From positions 1 through 64,000 of the forward strand of contig CAVVGB010000005.1 in NCBI GenBank assembly GCA_963747715.1: a stretch of 64,000 bases of DNA, in the 5' to 3' direction. The notes beneath the pieces are model-generated. The model was not told the origin of the DNA and did not search any database. It saw nothing but the letters and a program-made list of their open reading frames with translations. Position 1 is the first letter of the stretch. Every line of letters begins with the position of its first letter. Shown piece by piece: positions 8,150-17,029 of the stretch. The translations under genes were made by a program, and so were the position numbers. This stretch comes from CAVVGB01 sp963747715 (GTDB lineage Bacteria > Actinomycetota > Thermoleophilia > Gaiellales > Gaiellaceae).

Positions 8150-8853
8150 CTCTTCTCGCGGCGCTCGCCGTCTACTACGCGGTTGCGGAGCGGCTGCCCA
8201 ATCTGTCGCTGTGGGCCGAGGTCGCCTTCCTGGCGCTCGTCCTCCTCCCGGCGGCGTTCCTCCTCGTCTGGCTGCTGCTTCCGCTCTGGCACCTCGGTCC
8301 CTGGCGGCTGGGCTGGGCCGTCGTCGTGCTCGCTGCAATGACGGCCGTCCTCGAGCTCGTCGACCTCGACGTCGCTGCCAACTTCACGAAGCTCGTCGCG
8401 GTGGCCCTCGCCGGCTGGTGGTTCCTCGCCTTCTTCGAGGCGGCCACCTGGGTGCTCCTCGTCGCGCTCCTGATCGTCCCGGTGGACATCTTCTCCGTGG
8501 AGCGCGGGCCGACGAAGCACATCGTCGAGGAGCAGCCCGAGGTCTTCAACGTCCTGTCCATCGGCTTTCCCATCCCTGGCGAGCACGCCTCCGCCCAGCT
8601 CGGCCTGCCCGACGTCCTCTTCTTCGCGCTCTTCCTCGGCGCAGCGGATCGCTTCGGCCTGCGGGTCGCGTGGACGTGGATTGCGATGACGCTCTCGTTC
8701 GGTGTCACGCTGGCGGCGGCTGTGTGGCTCGACGTCGGCGGCCTCGCCGCCCTGCCGCTCCTGTCCGCGGCCTTCGTGCTCGCGAATGCCGACCTGCTCT
8801 GGCGTTCGTTCCGGGCGGGCCGGGAGGAAAACCCCGGGCCGCCGCCGGATTAG
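8125..8853 (+). CDS. Polytopic membrane protein with presenilin-like aspartyl protease pattern
   Basis: About eight or nine hydrophobic segments in 242 residues, starting at GTG 8125 inside the end of the preceding gene. Asp121 lies in LLIVPVDIFSV, followed by a polar GPTKHIVEE loop. Asp163 lies in LGLPDVLFFALFLG, and LAALPLLSAAF (209-214) lies in the last helix. That order (Asp in one helix, G-x-x-D in the next, ALP in the last) is the layout of GxGD intramembrane proteases (presenilin homologues, family A22), where the motifs are YD, GLGD and PAL. The middle Gly of GxGD is Pro here. Assignment is from motif order only; an unrelated membrane protein is the alternative. Confidence 0.6.
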   Translation: MVRAGSVLALLAALAVYYAVAERLPNLSLWAEVAFLALVLLPAAFLLVWLLLPLWHLGPWRLGWAVVVLAAMTAVLELVDLDVAANFTKLVAVALAGWWFLAFFEAATWVLLVALLIVPVDIFSVERGPTKHIVEEQPEVFNVLSIGFPIPGEHASAQLGLPDVLFFALFLGAADRFGLRVAWTWIAMTLSFGVTLAAAVWLDVGGLAALPLLSAAFVLANADLLWRSFRAGREENPGPPPD

Positions 8854-8946
8854 CGACGGCGGCGCCGGGGGCTTGGGGGAGCCGTACGCCAGGCAGCCAA
8901 ATCGGTGGGCCGATGACAGTCCCTACGGAACCTCGCCGGAAGCGGT

Positions 8947-10303
8947 TTAAGCGCGCGTGAAGAGCGCGACGGTCTCGATGTGCGGCGTGTGCGGGAACAT
9001 GTCCACCGGCTGCGCGCGCTCGAGCCGGTAGCCGAACTCGCCGGTGAGCTCCTTGGCGTTCCCCGCGAGCGTGGTCGGGTTGCACGAGACGTAGACGAGC
9101 CGGCCCGGGGCGAGCTCGCCGATGCGGCGGAGCGCCTTGCCGGTCAGTCCGGCGCGCGGCGGGTCGACAACGACGACGTCAGGATCCCCGGCGCGGTCGC
9201 GGAGCTCTTCGAGGTCTCGGCCGACGTCACCTGCGAAGAAGGCCGTGTTCGCGATCCCGTTCAGCTCGGCGTTCTCGACCGCGCAGGCGACCGACTCCTC
9301 CGACAGCTCGATCCCCCACACCGTCAGCGCCGAACGCGCCAGCGAGAGCGCGATGGTGCCCGTCCCGCAGTAGAGGTCGTAGACGGTTTCCTCACCGCCG
9401 AGGGACGCGTACTCGCCGGCGAGGCGATACAGCACCTCGCACATGGCGGTGTTCGTCTGGAGGAACGCGTTGGGGCGTAGCCTGAAGCGCAGGCCGAGGA
9501 TCTCCTCCTCGATCGCCTCCTCGCCCCACAGGAGCCGCGACGGGACGTTCGTCACCTCCGCCGGCCGGTCGTTGACCGCGTGATGGACGGAGCGCACTTC
9601 CGGGAAACGCCGCAGCGTCTCGACGAACGACTCCTCAGGAAGCTTGCCGGGCGCCGTCACGAGCAGCACGAGCACCTGGCCGGTGTTACGGCCCTCACGC
9701 ACGACCAGGTGACGAAGGAAACCGGCCTGCGCCTCCTGGTCGAACGGCGCGAGCGCTTCGGCGCGCGCCCACTCGCGCACCGCGTTGCGAACCCCGTTGC
9801 CGAGGTCGGTGGTCAACCAGCACTTGTCGATGTCGAGGACCTCGTCCCAGCGACCGGCGCGATGGAGCCCGAGCCCGACTCGGTCCTCGACGCGGGCGAA
9901 CGAGTACTCGAGCTTGTTGCGGTAGTGGAAGACCGACTCAGCCGGAATGGCCGGCTCGAGCTCGACGTCGGCGAGCCCTCCGATGCGCCGCAGAGCCTCG
10001 TGCACCTGGGCCGCCTTGGCCTCGAGCTGCGCCTCGTACGCAAGGTCCTGGAAGCGGCAGCCGCCGCAGCCCTCGTGGTAGTGGACGCACGGCGCCTCGA
10101 CGCGGGGCGCGCCGGGCTCCGTCACCTCGAGTGCGATCGCCTCCGCGTGACTGCGCTTCACCTTCGTCACACGGGCGCGGACGGTGTCGCCGGGAAGCCC
10201 GCGCCGAACGAACACGACGAACCCGTTCAGGCGGGCGACGCCGTTCCCGCCGTACGCGAGCGAGTCGACGTGGAGCTCGAGCTCTAGGAGACTGACGGAA
10301 CAT
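8947..10303 (-). CDS. 23S rRNA (uracil-C5)-methyltransferase, RlmD/TrmA family
   Basis: SAM-dependent RNA m5U methyltransferase. It has an N-terminal TRAM domain (LHVDSLAYGGNGVARL, VFVRRGLPGDTV), then an Fe-S type Cys cluster (CVHYHEGCGGCRFQDL). The methyltransferase core follows: DLYCGTGTIALSLA, DPPRAGL and the catalytic Cys in YVSCNPTTLAGN. The main frame has no ATG and its first GTG (10215) would remove half of the TRAM domain. An ATG at 10301-10303 (MFRQSP) joins the TRAM frame if one base is missing near 10280, so a frameshift at the 5' end is suspected. Length with that start, about 450 residues, is normal for the family. Confidence 0.88.
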
Positions 10304-10359
10304 CAGCTGTCAGGCGCACTGGATCGCCGCGAGGCTGCGTCCTCGGTCGCGCCCGTACT

Positions 10360-10818
10360 TCAAGCAGTACGAACGCTCCCTGCGTCGGCCTCGCGACCCG
10401 GGAGCGACCCCGCCAACTCTCCGGAAAGGGTGCTGACGTAGACCTTGCGGCGCCGCGGCCCGTCGAACTCGCAGAAGAAGATGCCCTGATACGTGCCGAG
10501 GGCGAGCCGGCCGTCGCTCAGCGGGACGAGAACCTGCGGGCTGATGAGCGACGCGCGGACGTGCGCGGGTGCGTTCGGCCCGTCCGCGTCGTTGTGGCGC
10601 CACTCCCACTCTTCTCCGACGATGCGGGCGAAGGCGTCCTCGAAGTCGTCGACGAGCGCCGGATCGATCTTCTCGTTGATCGTGATGCCGGCGGTCGTGT
10701 GCGGCACGAACACCAGCGCCGCCGAGCCCGCGCCGTCGTCTTCGAGAGCCGCATTGACCTGCTCCGTGATGTTGAGGAGCTGCGTCTTGCGCTCAGTCTG
10801 GACGGCGATCTCCCGCAC
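10360..10818 (-). CDS. YjbQ family protein (secondary thiamine-phosphate synthase type)
   Basis: 152 residues, GTG start at 10816-10818. The conserved YjbQ signature is visible: VFVPHTTAGITINEKIDPALVDDF, then WRHNDADGPNAPAHVRASL (His and Asn ligands) and LGTYQGIFFCEFDGPRRRKVYV. Members bind a metal ion and some replace thiamine-phosphate synthase weakly in vivo; the true role is open. The C-terminus carries about 20 extra residues after the usual end. It is divergent from the metallopeptidase at 10840, with only 21 nt between starts. Confidence 0.88.
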   Translation of the reverse strand: MREIAVQTERKTQLLNITEQVNAALEDDGAGSAALVFVPHTTAGITINEKIDPALVDDFEDAFARIVGEEWEWRHNDADGPNAPAHVRASLISPQVLVPLSDGRLALGTYQGIFFCEFDGPRRRKVYVSTLSGELAGSLPGREADAGSVRTA

Positions 10819-10839
10819 GCCGACTATCCTAGGCCAGCC

Positions 10840-12333
10840 ATGGCCACCGCTCCTGCAGCCCTGCGGGACCTCGATGCATACCGCGAGGGCGCCGACCGCT
10901 TCGTCGCGGAGCTGAACGAGGAGTTCTACCTCCACTACGCGGGGCACAAGGACGAACTCGCCCTCGAACCGATCTACGAGCGCCACTCGGAGCTGACCAC
11001 GCTCGAGGCCTGCCGCGGTCTGCGCTCCGCGGCAAGCGGCGGTCCGAAGAGCCTGACATGGCTCTGGCGTTTCGCCTGCGAAGGATTCATCGGCGATCTG
11101 ACGCGGAGCGCCGACGAGCGGATCGCAAGCCTCGAGGCTTCGCTGACCGCCTCCGTGGACGGCGACGAGATTCCCTTCCGCATGCTGAAGCCGGTCATGG
11201 CCAACGAGGCAGACCGCGCGCGGCGCGAGCGGCTCGAGACCGCGCGCGACGAGCTCGCCCGGGAGCACCTGCAGCCGCACTACGTGGCGGCGGAGGAGAC
11301 GCGACGCGACGGAGCCGCGCAGCTCGACGCGCCGAGCTACGCCGACCTGTATCGCAGCTTCGGGCTCGAGCTCGACGCCCTCGCGGTGCAGTGCAAGCGG
11401 TTTCTCACCGACACCGAGGACGTGTTCGTCCGCGCGCTCGACCGGCTCTTCCGGAGCCGCGTCGGCATCGCGAGCGAGGACGCGCAGCGCTGGGACATCT
11501 CCCGCCTCTTTCGCGCGCCCGGCTGGGACGACGGCTTCCGGGCCGACGCGATGCTGCCTGCGCTCGAAGCCACGCTCGCCGGGCTCGGCGTCGACCTGCG
11601 CGCGCAGGGCAACGTCGAGCTCGACCTCGAGTCGCGGCCGAAGAAGTCACCGCGAGCCTTTTGCGCGCCGATCGAGGTGCCGGGGCGCGTCATGCTCGTC
11701 ATCCAGCCGATCGGCGGCGCGGACGACTGGCACGCGCTCTTTCACGAGGCGGGCCACACGGAGCACTACGCGCACACGTCCCCGAACCTCTCGGTCGAGG
11801 CGCGGCGGCTCGGCGACGTCGCCGTCACCGAAGGATGGGCGATGCTGCTCGAGCTCCTCGTCAACGAGCCTCGCTGGCTCGAGCGGCGGCTCGACTTCGG
11901 TCGCGCACCCGAGTTCGCCGCCGAGGCGGCGGCCGTGCAGCTCTACTTCGTCCGCCGCTACGCGGCCAAGCTCCTCTACGAGCTGGAGCTGCACTCGAAC
12001 GAGGACCTCGACTCGATGCCCGCGCGCTACGTCGAATACATGCGCGAGGCGACGAAGATCGAGTACTGGGAGGGCGACTTCCTTTCCGACGTCGATCCCG
12101 GCTTCTACGCCTCGGGGTACCTGCGCGCGTGGGCTTTCGAGGCGCAGCTGCGCTCTTTCCTGCGCGAGGAGTTCGGCACCGACTGGTTCGCGCAGCCGGC
12201 GGCGGGTTCGCTGCTGCGCGAGCTGTGGTACGAGGGCGAAGGGATGACCGCCGACGAGATCCTGCGCGAGGTCACGGGCGCGGAGCTCGACCTCGACGCG
12301 GTGCGAGAGCGCATCTGGGAGACCATCGCCTGA
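10840..12333 (+). CDS. Zinc metallopeptidase, M3/M32-like (HEAGH)
   Basis: 497-residue cytosolic peptidase, largely helical. The zinc site HEAGH is in WHALFHEAGHTEHYAH, with a downstream Glu in VTEGWAMLLELL as third ligand, the arrangement of gluzincins such as oligopeptidase M3 and carboxypeptidase Taq (M32). ATG at 10840 lies 9 nt after TATCCT (10825-10830), pointing to a leaderless mRNA. Its stop overlaps the next start (TGATG), so it heads an operon running through carbamate kinase and ornithine carbamoyltransferase. Peptide substrate unknown. Confidence 0.82.
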   Translation: MATAPAALRDLDAYREGADRFVAELNEEFYLHYAGHKDELALEPIYERHSELTTLEACRGLRSAASGGPKSLTWLWRFACEGFIGDLTRSADERIASLEASLTASVDGDEIPFRMLKPVMANEADRARRERLETARDELAREHLQPHYVAAEETRRDGAAQLDAPSYADLYRSFGLELDALAVQCKRFLTDTEDVFVRALDRLFRSRVGIASEDAQRWDISRLFRAPGWDDGFRADAMLPALEATLAGLGVDLRAQGNVELDLESRPKKSPRAFCAPIEVPGRVMLVIQPIGGADDWHALFHEAGHTEHYAHTSPNLSVEARRLGDVAVTEGWAMLLELLVNEPRWLERRLDFGRAPEFAAEAAAVQLYFVRRYAAKLLYELELHSNEDLDSMPARYVEYMREATKIEYWEGDFLSDVDPGFYASGYLRAWAFEAQLRSFLREEFGTDWFAQPAAGSLLRELWYEGEGMTADEILREVTGAELDLDAVRERIWETIA

Positions 12334-13670
12334 TGCGCCGCGTCGTCATCGCCGGCGCCGCCGGCCGGGACTTCCACAACTTCAACGTCGTCTTTCGCGG
12401 GCGGGACGAGGTCGAGGTCGTCGCATTCACGGCGACGCAGATCCCTCACATCGACGACCGCCGCTACCCGGCGGAGCTTGCAGGCGACCGTTACCCCGGC
12501 GGCATCCCGATCGTTCCCGAGGAAGAGCTGGCCGACCTCATCGCGCGCGACCAGGTCGACGAGGTCGTCTTCTCGTACTCGGACGTGACGCACGAGCACG
12601 TCATGCACATCGGCTCGATTGCGCTTGCGGCGGGCGCCGACTTTCGGCTGCTGAGCCCGCGCTCGACCGAGCTTGCCTCCGATCGTCCGGTCGTCGCCGT
12701 CTGCGCCGTGCGCACCGGCTCCGGCAAGAGCCAGACGACGCGCCATGTCTCCGCCGTCCTGCGCGCTGCCGGGCATCGCGTCGCGGTGCTCCGGCATCCG
12801 ATGCCGTACGGCGACCTCACGCGACAGGCCGTGCAGCGCTTCGAGACGTTCGACGACATCGACGCATCCGACCCGACCATCGAGGAGCGCGAGGAGTACG
12901 AGCCGCACGTGGCCGAGGGGAACCTCGTTTTCGCAGGCATCGACTACGCGGCCATCCTCTCGAAGGCGGAGAAGGAGGCCGATGTGATCGTGTGGGACGG
13001 CGGGAACAACGACACGCCCTTCATCGCGCCCGACTTCCACATCGTCGTCTGCGACCCGCACCGTCCGGGTCACGAGCTGCGCTACCACCCGGGCGAGACC
13101 AACCTACGGATGGCGGACGCCTGCGTCATCAACAAGACCGACACCGCGCCGCCCGAGGGAGTCGAGGCCGTGCTGAACTCGATTCACAAAGTCAATCCGG
13201 GCGCGAAGATCGTGAGGGCCGCCTCGCCGTTCATCGTCGAGGGCGATCCCGAGGAGATTCGGGGCAAGCGCGTGCTGGCCGTCGAGGACGGCCCAACGCT
13301 GACGCACGGGGAGATGGCCTACGGGGCGGCCGTGCTGGCCGCGAAGCAGTACGGCGCCGAGTCGCTCGTCGACCCGCGGCCGTTCGCGGTGGGCTCCATC
13401 CGGGAGACGTTCGAGACCTACCGACACTTGTCGGAGCTCCTGCCGGCGATGGGCTACGGCCAGGAGCAGATGGAGGAGCTGCGCGAGACGATCGCGCGCT
13501 CGGACGCTGAGCTCGTCCTCATCGGGACGCCGATCGACCTCCGCCGGGTCATCGACCTCGACAAGCGGGCGCTCCGTGTCAGCTACCGCCTCCAGGAGCT
13601 CGGGCAGCCGACGCTCGCCGAGCTCATGGTCGAGCGCGGCATCATCGACTCCGTCCCGGCCCTCGCCTAG
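12333..13670 (+). CDS. Cyclic 2,3-diphosphoglycerate synthetase-like P-loop protein
   Basis: 445 residues. It begins with a Rossmann-like segment (VVIAGAAGRDFHNFNVVF, the classical family start), has a P-loop at RTGSGKSQTTRH (about 127-138), then VIVWDGGNNDTPF and CVINKTDTA (NKxD nucleotide specificity). The named archaeal enzyme closes 2,3-diphosphoglycerate with ATP. In bacteria the family is uncharacterised, and the NKTD motif suggests GTP. It lies between a peptidase and the carbamate kinase/ornithine carbamoyltransferase pair, overlapping the former by 1 nt and leaving a 9-nt gap to the latter. A role in carbamoyl-phosphate or arginine metabolism is an inference from this setting. Confidence 0.85.
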   Translation: MRRVVIAGAAGRDFHNFNVVFRGRDEVEVVAFTATQIPHIDDRRYPAELAGDRYPGGIPIVPEEELADLIARDQVDEVVFSYSDVTHEHVMHIGSIALAAGADFRLLSPRSTELASDRPVVAVCAVRTGSGKSQTTRHVSAVLRAAGHRVAVLRHPMPYGDLTRQAVQRFETFDDIDASDPTIEEREEYEPHVAEGNLVFAGIDYAAILSKAEKEADVIVWDGGNNDTPFIAPDFHIVVCDPHRPGHELRYHPGETNLRMADACVINKTDTAPPEGVEAVLNSIHKVNPGAKIVRAASPFIVEGDPEEIRGKRVLAVEDGPTLTHGEMAYGAAVLAAKQYGAESLVDPRPFAVGSIRETFETYRHLSELLPAMGYGQEQMEELRETIARSDAELVLIGTPIDLRRVIDLDKRALRVSYRLQELGQPTLAELMVERGIIDSVPALA

Positions 13671-13679
13671 CCCCTCCTC

Positions 13680-14600
13680 ATGCTGACGGTCGTTGCGCTC
13701 GGCGGGAACGCCCTTCTCCGCGAGGGAGAGCGCGGGACGGCGGCCGAGCACCGCGCGAACCTCGCGACGACGTTCACGGCGGCCGCCCCGCTCCTCACCG
13801 AGGGCGAACTCGTCGTCACGCACGGGAACGGCCCCCAGGTCGGGAACGAGCTCCTCAGGCAGGAGCTCGCGGCCAGCGAGGCGCCGCCGCTTCCCCTCTA
13901 CGTCGCGGTCGCGCAGACGCAGGCGGAGATCGGTGCGCTTGTCGCTGCCGAGCTCGCGCCTGTCATCCGTCGCGCGGTGGCCGTGCTCGTCACGCACGTC
14001 CGGGTCGACGAGTCGGACCCGGCTTTCCAGAACCCCACGAAGCCGATCGGCCCCTTCTACGACGAGGAGCGTGCGCGCGCACTCCAAGAGGAGCGCGGCT
14101 GGGTCGTACACGAGGACGCCGGCCGCGGCTGGCGCCGCGTCGTGCCCTCGCCCGAGCCGCTCGAGGTCATCGAGCTCGACGCGATCAAGACGCTGCTCGC
14201 GGCGGAGATGGCCGTCGTAACCGTCGGCGGCGGAGGCGTTCCCGTCGTCGCGCGCAACGGACGCCACGACGGCATCGACGCGGTGATCGACAAGGACCGC
14301 GCCTCGGCGGTGCTCGCGATTGGCCTCGGCGCCGACCGCCTCGTCATCCTCACGCAGGTCCCCGCCGTGTACGCCGGCTTCGGAACGAACAAGCAGCGCG
14401 CCCTCGCGGAGCTACGCCCGGAGCGCGACGAGGGCATCCTCGCCGAGCTCCCCGCGGGCAGCATGCGGCCCAAGGTCGAGGCGGCGTTCACGTTCGTGCG
14501 CGCGACCGGCGGCGAGGCGCTCATCACCAGCGCGGACGCCCTCGAAAAGAACGAACCCGGGACGAGGATCGTGTCCGGGAGCAGCATGCCCCGCCCCTAG
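13680..14600 (+). CDS. arcC: Carbamate kinase
   Basis: Catalyses reversible transfer between carbamoyl phosphate + ADP and carbamate + ATP. The amino-acid-kinase fold is clear: VVALGGNALL at the N-terminus, VTHGNGPQVGNEL, PTKPIGPFY (carbamate kinase signature), GGGGVPVV, IDKDRASAVLA and the C-terminal ITSADALEKNEPGTRI. 306 residues, normal length. Followed after 9 nt by ornithine carbamoyltransferase, the pair that makes ATP from citrulline in the arginine deiminase route. No arginine deiminase is seen in the window, so direction of flux is open. Confidence 0.95.
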   Translation: MLTVVALGGNALLREGERGTAAEHRANLATTFTAAAPLLTEGELVVTHGNGPQVGNELLRQELAASEAPPLPLYVAVAQTQAEIGALVAAELAPVIRRAVAVLVTHVRVDESDPAFQNPTKPIGPFYDEERARALQEERGWVVHEDAGRGWRRVVPSPEPLEVIELDAIKTLLAAEMAVVTVGGGGVPVVARNGRHDGIDAVIDKDRASAVLAIGLGADRLVILTQVPAVYAGFGTNKQRALAELRPERDEGILAELPAGSMRPKVEAAFTFVRATGGEALITSADALEKNEPGTRIVSGSSMPRP

Positions 14601-14609
14601 GATGCACGC

Positions 14610-15548
14610 GTGATCCCGGCCCATCTGAAGGGGCACGACTTCCTGCGGGTGAACGACTGGGAGGCGACCGACCTTCTGACGCTTCTCGAGGTCGCCGACC
14701 GCCTCAAGGCGCGACAGGAGCAGCGGGTCGAGCACCACTATCTCCCCGGCCGCACGCTCGGGATGATCTTCCAGAAGCCCTCCACGAGGACGAGGGTCAG
14801 CTTCGAGGTCGGGATCGCGCAGCTCGGCGGCAGCGGCCTTTACCTCGCCGCCGGCGACCTCCAATTGGGACGCGGCGAGACGATCAAAGACACCGCCCGT
14901 GTCCTGTCGCGCTACCTCGACGGCATCATGATCCGGACGTTCAAGCAGTCCGACGTGGACGAGCTGGCGGCGCACGCGGACATCCCCGTCATCAACGGCC
15001 TCACCGACGAGTTCCACCCGTGCCAGGCACTCGCGGACGTGATGACGATCCGCGAGCGCTTCGAGACATTCGAGGGCGTGCGTGTCGCATACCTGGGTGA
15101 CGGGAACAACGTGTGCCACTCGCTGATGGTCGCCTGCGCCAAGCTCGGCATGCACTTCAGGGCCGCGACGCCGGAGGGTTACGCGCCGAGCCCCGAGGTA
15201 GTGGCGTGGGCGGATACAGCCGCACAGAGCTCGGGCGGCTCGGTCGCGGTCCAGCGCGACCCGCAGGAGACCGCCTCGGGCGCCGACGTCCTCTACACCG
15301 ACGTGTGGACGAGCATGGGCCAGGACGAGGAGCGCGAGCGCCGGCTGCAGGATCTCGCCGCGTACCGGATCGACGACGATCTCCTGCGGCTTGCATCCGA
15401 CCGCTCCGTCGTCCTGCACTGCCTCCCGGCCCACTACGGGGAGGAGATCACCGAGGAAGTCCTGTACGGCCCTCGCTCCGCCGTGTGGGACCAGGCCGAG
15501 AACCGGCTGCACGCGCAGAAGGCCTTGATGGCGCTCGTGATCCGCTAG
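14610..15548 (+). CDS. argF: Ornithine carbamoyltransferase
   Basis: Transfers carbamoyl from carbamoyl phosphate to ornithine, giving citrulline. All signatures are present: KPSTRTRVSFE (carbamoyl-phosphate site), RTFKQSDV, HPCQALADV, the ornithine-site SMGQ motif in VWTSMGQDEE, and HCLPAHYGEEI. 312 residues. GTG at 14610. A TAGGAT hexamer at 14598-14603 overlaps the arcC stop, so a second, internal leaderless promoter is possible. Anabolic (argF) and catabolic (arcB) forms cannot be separated; adjacency to arcC slightly favours the catabolic role. Confidence 0.95.
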   Translation: MIPAHLKGHDFLRVNDWEATDLLTLLEVADRLKARQEQRVEHHYLPGRTLGMIFQKPSTRTRVSFEVGIAQLGGSGLYLAAGDLQLGRGETIKDTARVLSRYLDGIMIRTFKQSDVDELAAHADIPVINGLTDEFHPCQALADVMTIRERFETFEGVRVAYLGDGNNVCHSLMVACAKLGMHFRAATPEGYAPSPEVVAWADTAAQSSGGSVAVQRDPQETASGADVLYTDVWTSMGQDEERERRLQDLAAYRIDDDLLRLASDRSVVLHCLPAHYGEEITEEVLYGPRSAVWDQAENRLHAQKALMALVIR

Positions 15549-15556
15549 CGCGCGCA

Positions 15557-16258
15557 GTGCTCCCGATCAAGGACAGCGTCCCGACCCGGACGACGCCGAT
15601 CCTGACGATCGCGCTGATCGCGGCGAACGTGCTCGTCTGGATCCTCTACGAGGACGCAGGGCAGAGCCCAGGCTACGAAGCTGCGATCAACGAGCTCGCG
15701 TACCACCCGTGCGAGGTCGAGAACTCGTGCCGGCAGGTCGGCGAGGACTGGCCGATCACCGCGTTCACGTCCATGTTCATGCACGCCGACTGGCTCCACC
15801 TGCTCGGCAACATGCTGTTCCTGTGGATCTTCGGGAACAACATCGAGGATCTGCTCGGACGCGTGCGCTTTGTCATCTTCTACCTCCTCGCGGGGCTCGC
15901 GGCGACGGCCGCGCAGACGTTCGTCACGCTCGGTTACGGATCGCCGGAAGACGGCCAGATCGCCAACCTGGGCGCCAGCGGCGCCATCGCGGGCGTGCTC
16001 GGGGCCTACGTCCTCATCCTTCCCCGGGGCCGCGTGCTGACGTGGATCATGCCGATCTTCCTCTTCGAGATCCCGGCCTTCGCCTATCTCGGGATCTGGT
16101 TCCTCTTCCAGCTCGTCGAGGGCGGCTACGCCTTCGTGCACCCGCAGTCGGGCGGCGGCGTCGCGTACTTCGCGCACATCGGCGGCTTCGTGTTCGGTCT
16201 CCTCGCGGTCAAGCTCTTCAGCACCGGCCGGCCGCCCCGCTACGCGCCGGGGTACTGA
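15557..16258 (+). CDS. Rhomboid family intramembrane serine protease
   Basis: Six or seven helices in 233 residues. The catalytic Ser is in ANLGASGAIAGVLGAY and the catalytic His in VAYFAHIGGFVFGLL, with the L1-loop HADWLHLLGNMLFLWIFG motif between, the full rhomboid set. GTG at 15557, 8 nt after the argF stop. Cleaves membrane-protein segments within the bilayer; targets unknown. It is followed at once by a zincin. Confidence 0.93.
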   Translation: MLPIKDSVPTRTTPILTIALIAANVLVWILYEDAGQSPGYEAAINELAYHPCEVENSCRQVGEDWPITAFTSMFMHADWLHLLGNMLFLWIFGNNIEDLLGRVRFVIFYLLAGLAATAAQTFVTLGYGSPEDGQIANLGASGAIAGVLGAYVLILPRGRVLTWIMPIFLFEIPAFAYLGIWFLFQLVEGGYAFVHPQSGGGVAYFAHIGGFVFGLLAVKLFSTGRPPRYAPGY

Positions 16259-16259
16259 C

Positions 16260-16595
16260 GTGGCGTTCGAGGACCACGTGAGGCGCGCGGTGGACTCTCT
16301 TCCGGCCGAGCTGCGCAAGGCGATGTCGAACGTCGAGATCGTCGTCGAGGACGAGAACGAGGAGGACCCGGACCTCTTCGGCCTCTACCTCGGCATCCCG
16401 CTCATCGACCGCGGCGGCGAGAGCTACGCGGGCGTGCTGCCCGACAAGATCGCCATCTACCGCCTCCCGCTCGAAGCGGAGTTCGGCGACGACCCCGCCG
16501 TCCTCGAGGAAGAGATCCGCATCACGGTCCTCCACGAGATCGCGCACCACTTCGGGATCGACGAGGACCGCCTCGCCGAGCTCGGCTGGTCCTAG
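16260..16595 (+). CDS. Small zincin-like metallopeptidase (MMP37/minimal gluzincin type)
   Basis: 111 residues, one of the smallest zincin folds. The motif TVLHEIAHHFGIDEDRLAELG gives HExxH plus a third ligand a few residues on. The family is widespread in Actinobacteria and annotated as a possible zinc metallopeptidase; activity has rarely been shown. GTG at 16260 starts 1 nt after the rhomboid stop. Its 3' end overlaps the convergent DUF1360 gene by 4 nt. Confidence 0.88.
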   Translation: MAFEDHVRRAVDSLPAELRKAMSNVEIVVEDENEEDPDLFGLYLGIPLIDRGGESYAGVLPDKIAIYRLPLEAEFGDDPAVLEEEIRITVLHEIAHHFGIDEDRLAELGWS

Positions 16596-17029
16596 TCTCG
16601 CGTCTTGACGTACGCGGTGTTCAGGAAGTCGGCGATCGCTTGCGCGCCGAAGAGCGACGTCACGAAGCGCGTCTGGCGGGGGAAGAGCACGAGCCCGTAC
16701 GAGAACCCGGCCGCCGTCCACAGGCCGACGCAGTGCGGGCACGTCACGAGCTCTCCGAGAGCACGCCCCCATCCGGTCGGCTCGGGCTCGGTCGCCTCCT
16801 CGTCCTGCGTGACCGGCGCGCGCACGAACTTCGTCACCCGCTCCTTGGCGACGAGACGACCGATCTTGTAGCTCGCGAGCCCTACGCGGGCGACGTCGCT
16901 CCACGGCACGCGCTCGGGTAGGCGCCGGCGCGTGAGCACGAGGAACCCGCCCAGGACGCCGGTGAACACGCCCGTGAGCGTCGCGTACTCGGAGAGCGGC
17001 TTCGTCTCCCGTTCGCGTCCGACCGTCAA
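16592..17029 (-). CDS. DUF1360 membrane protein
   Basis: 145 residues with segments LTGVFTGVLGGFLVLT, VGLASYKIGRLVAKE and a C-terminal CPHCVGLWTAAGFSYGLVLF, the recognisable DUF1360 core (including the CxxC). Function unknown. ATG at 17029 overlaps the stop of the upstream gene by 4 nt, so it is translated together with the duplicated membrane protein. Confidence 0.85.
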   Translation of the reverse strand: MTVGRERETKPLSEYATLTGVFTGVLGGFLVLTRRRLPERVPWSDVARVGLASYKIGRLVAKERVTKFVRAPVTQDEEATEPEPTGWGRALGELVTCPHCVGLWTAAGFSYGLVLFPRQTRFVTSLFGAQAIADFLNTAYVKTRD

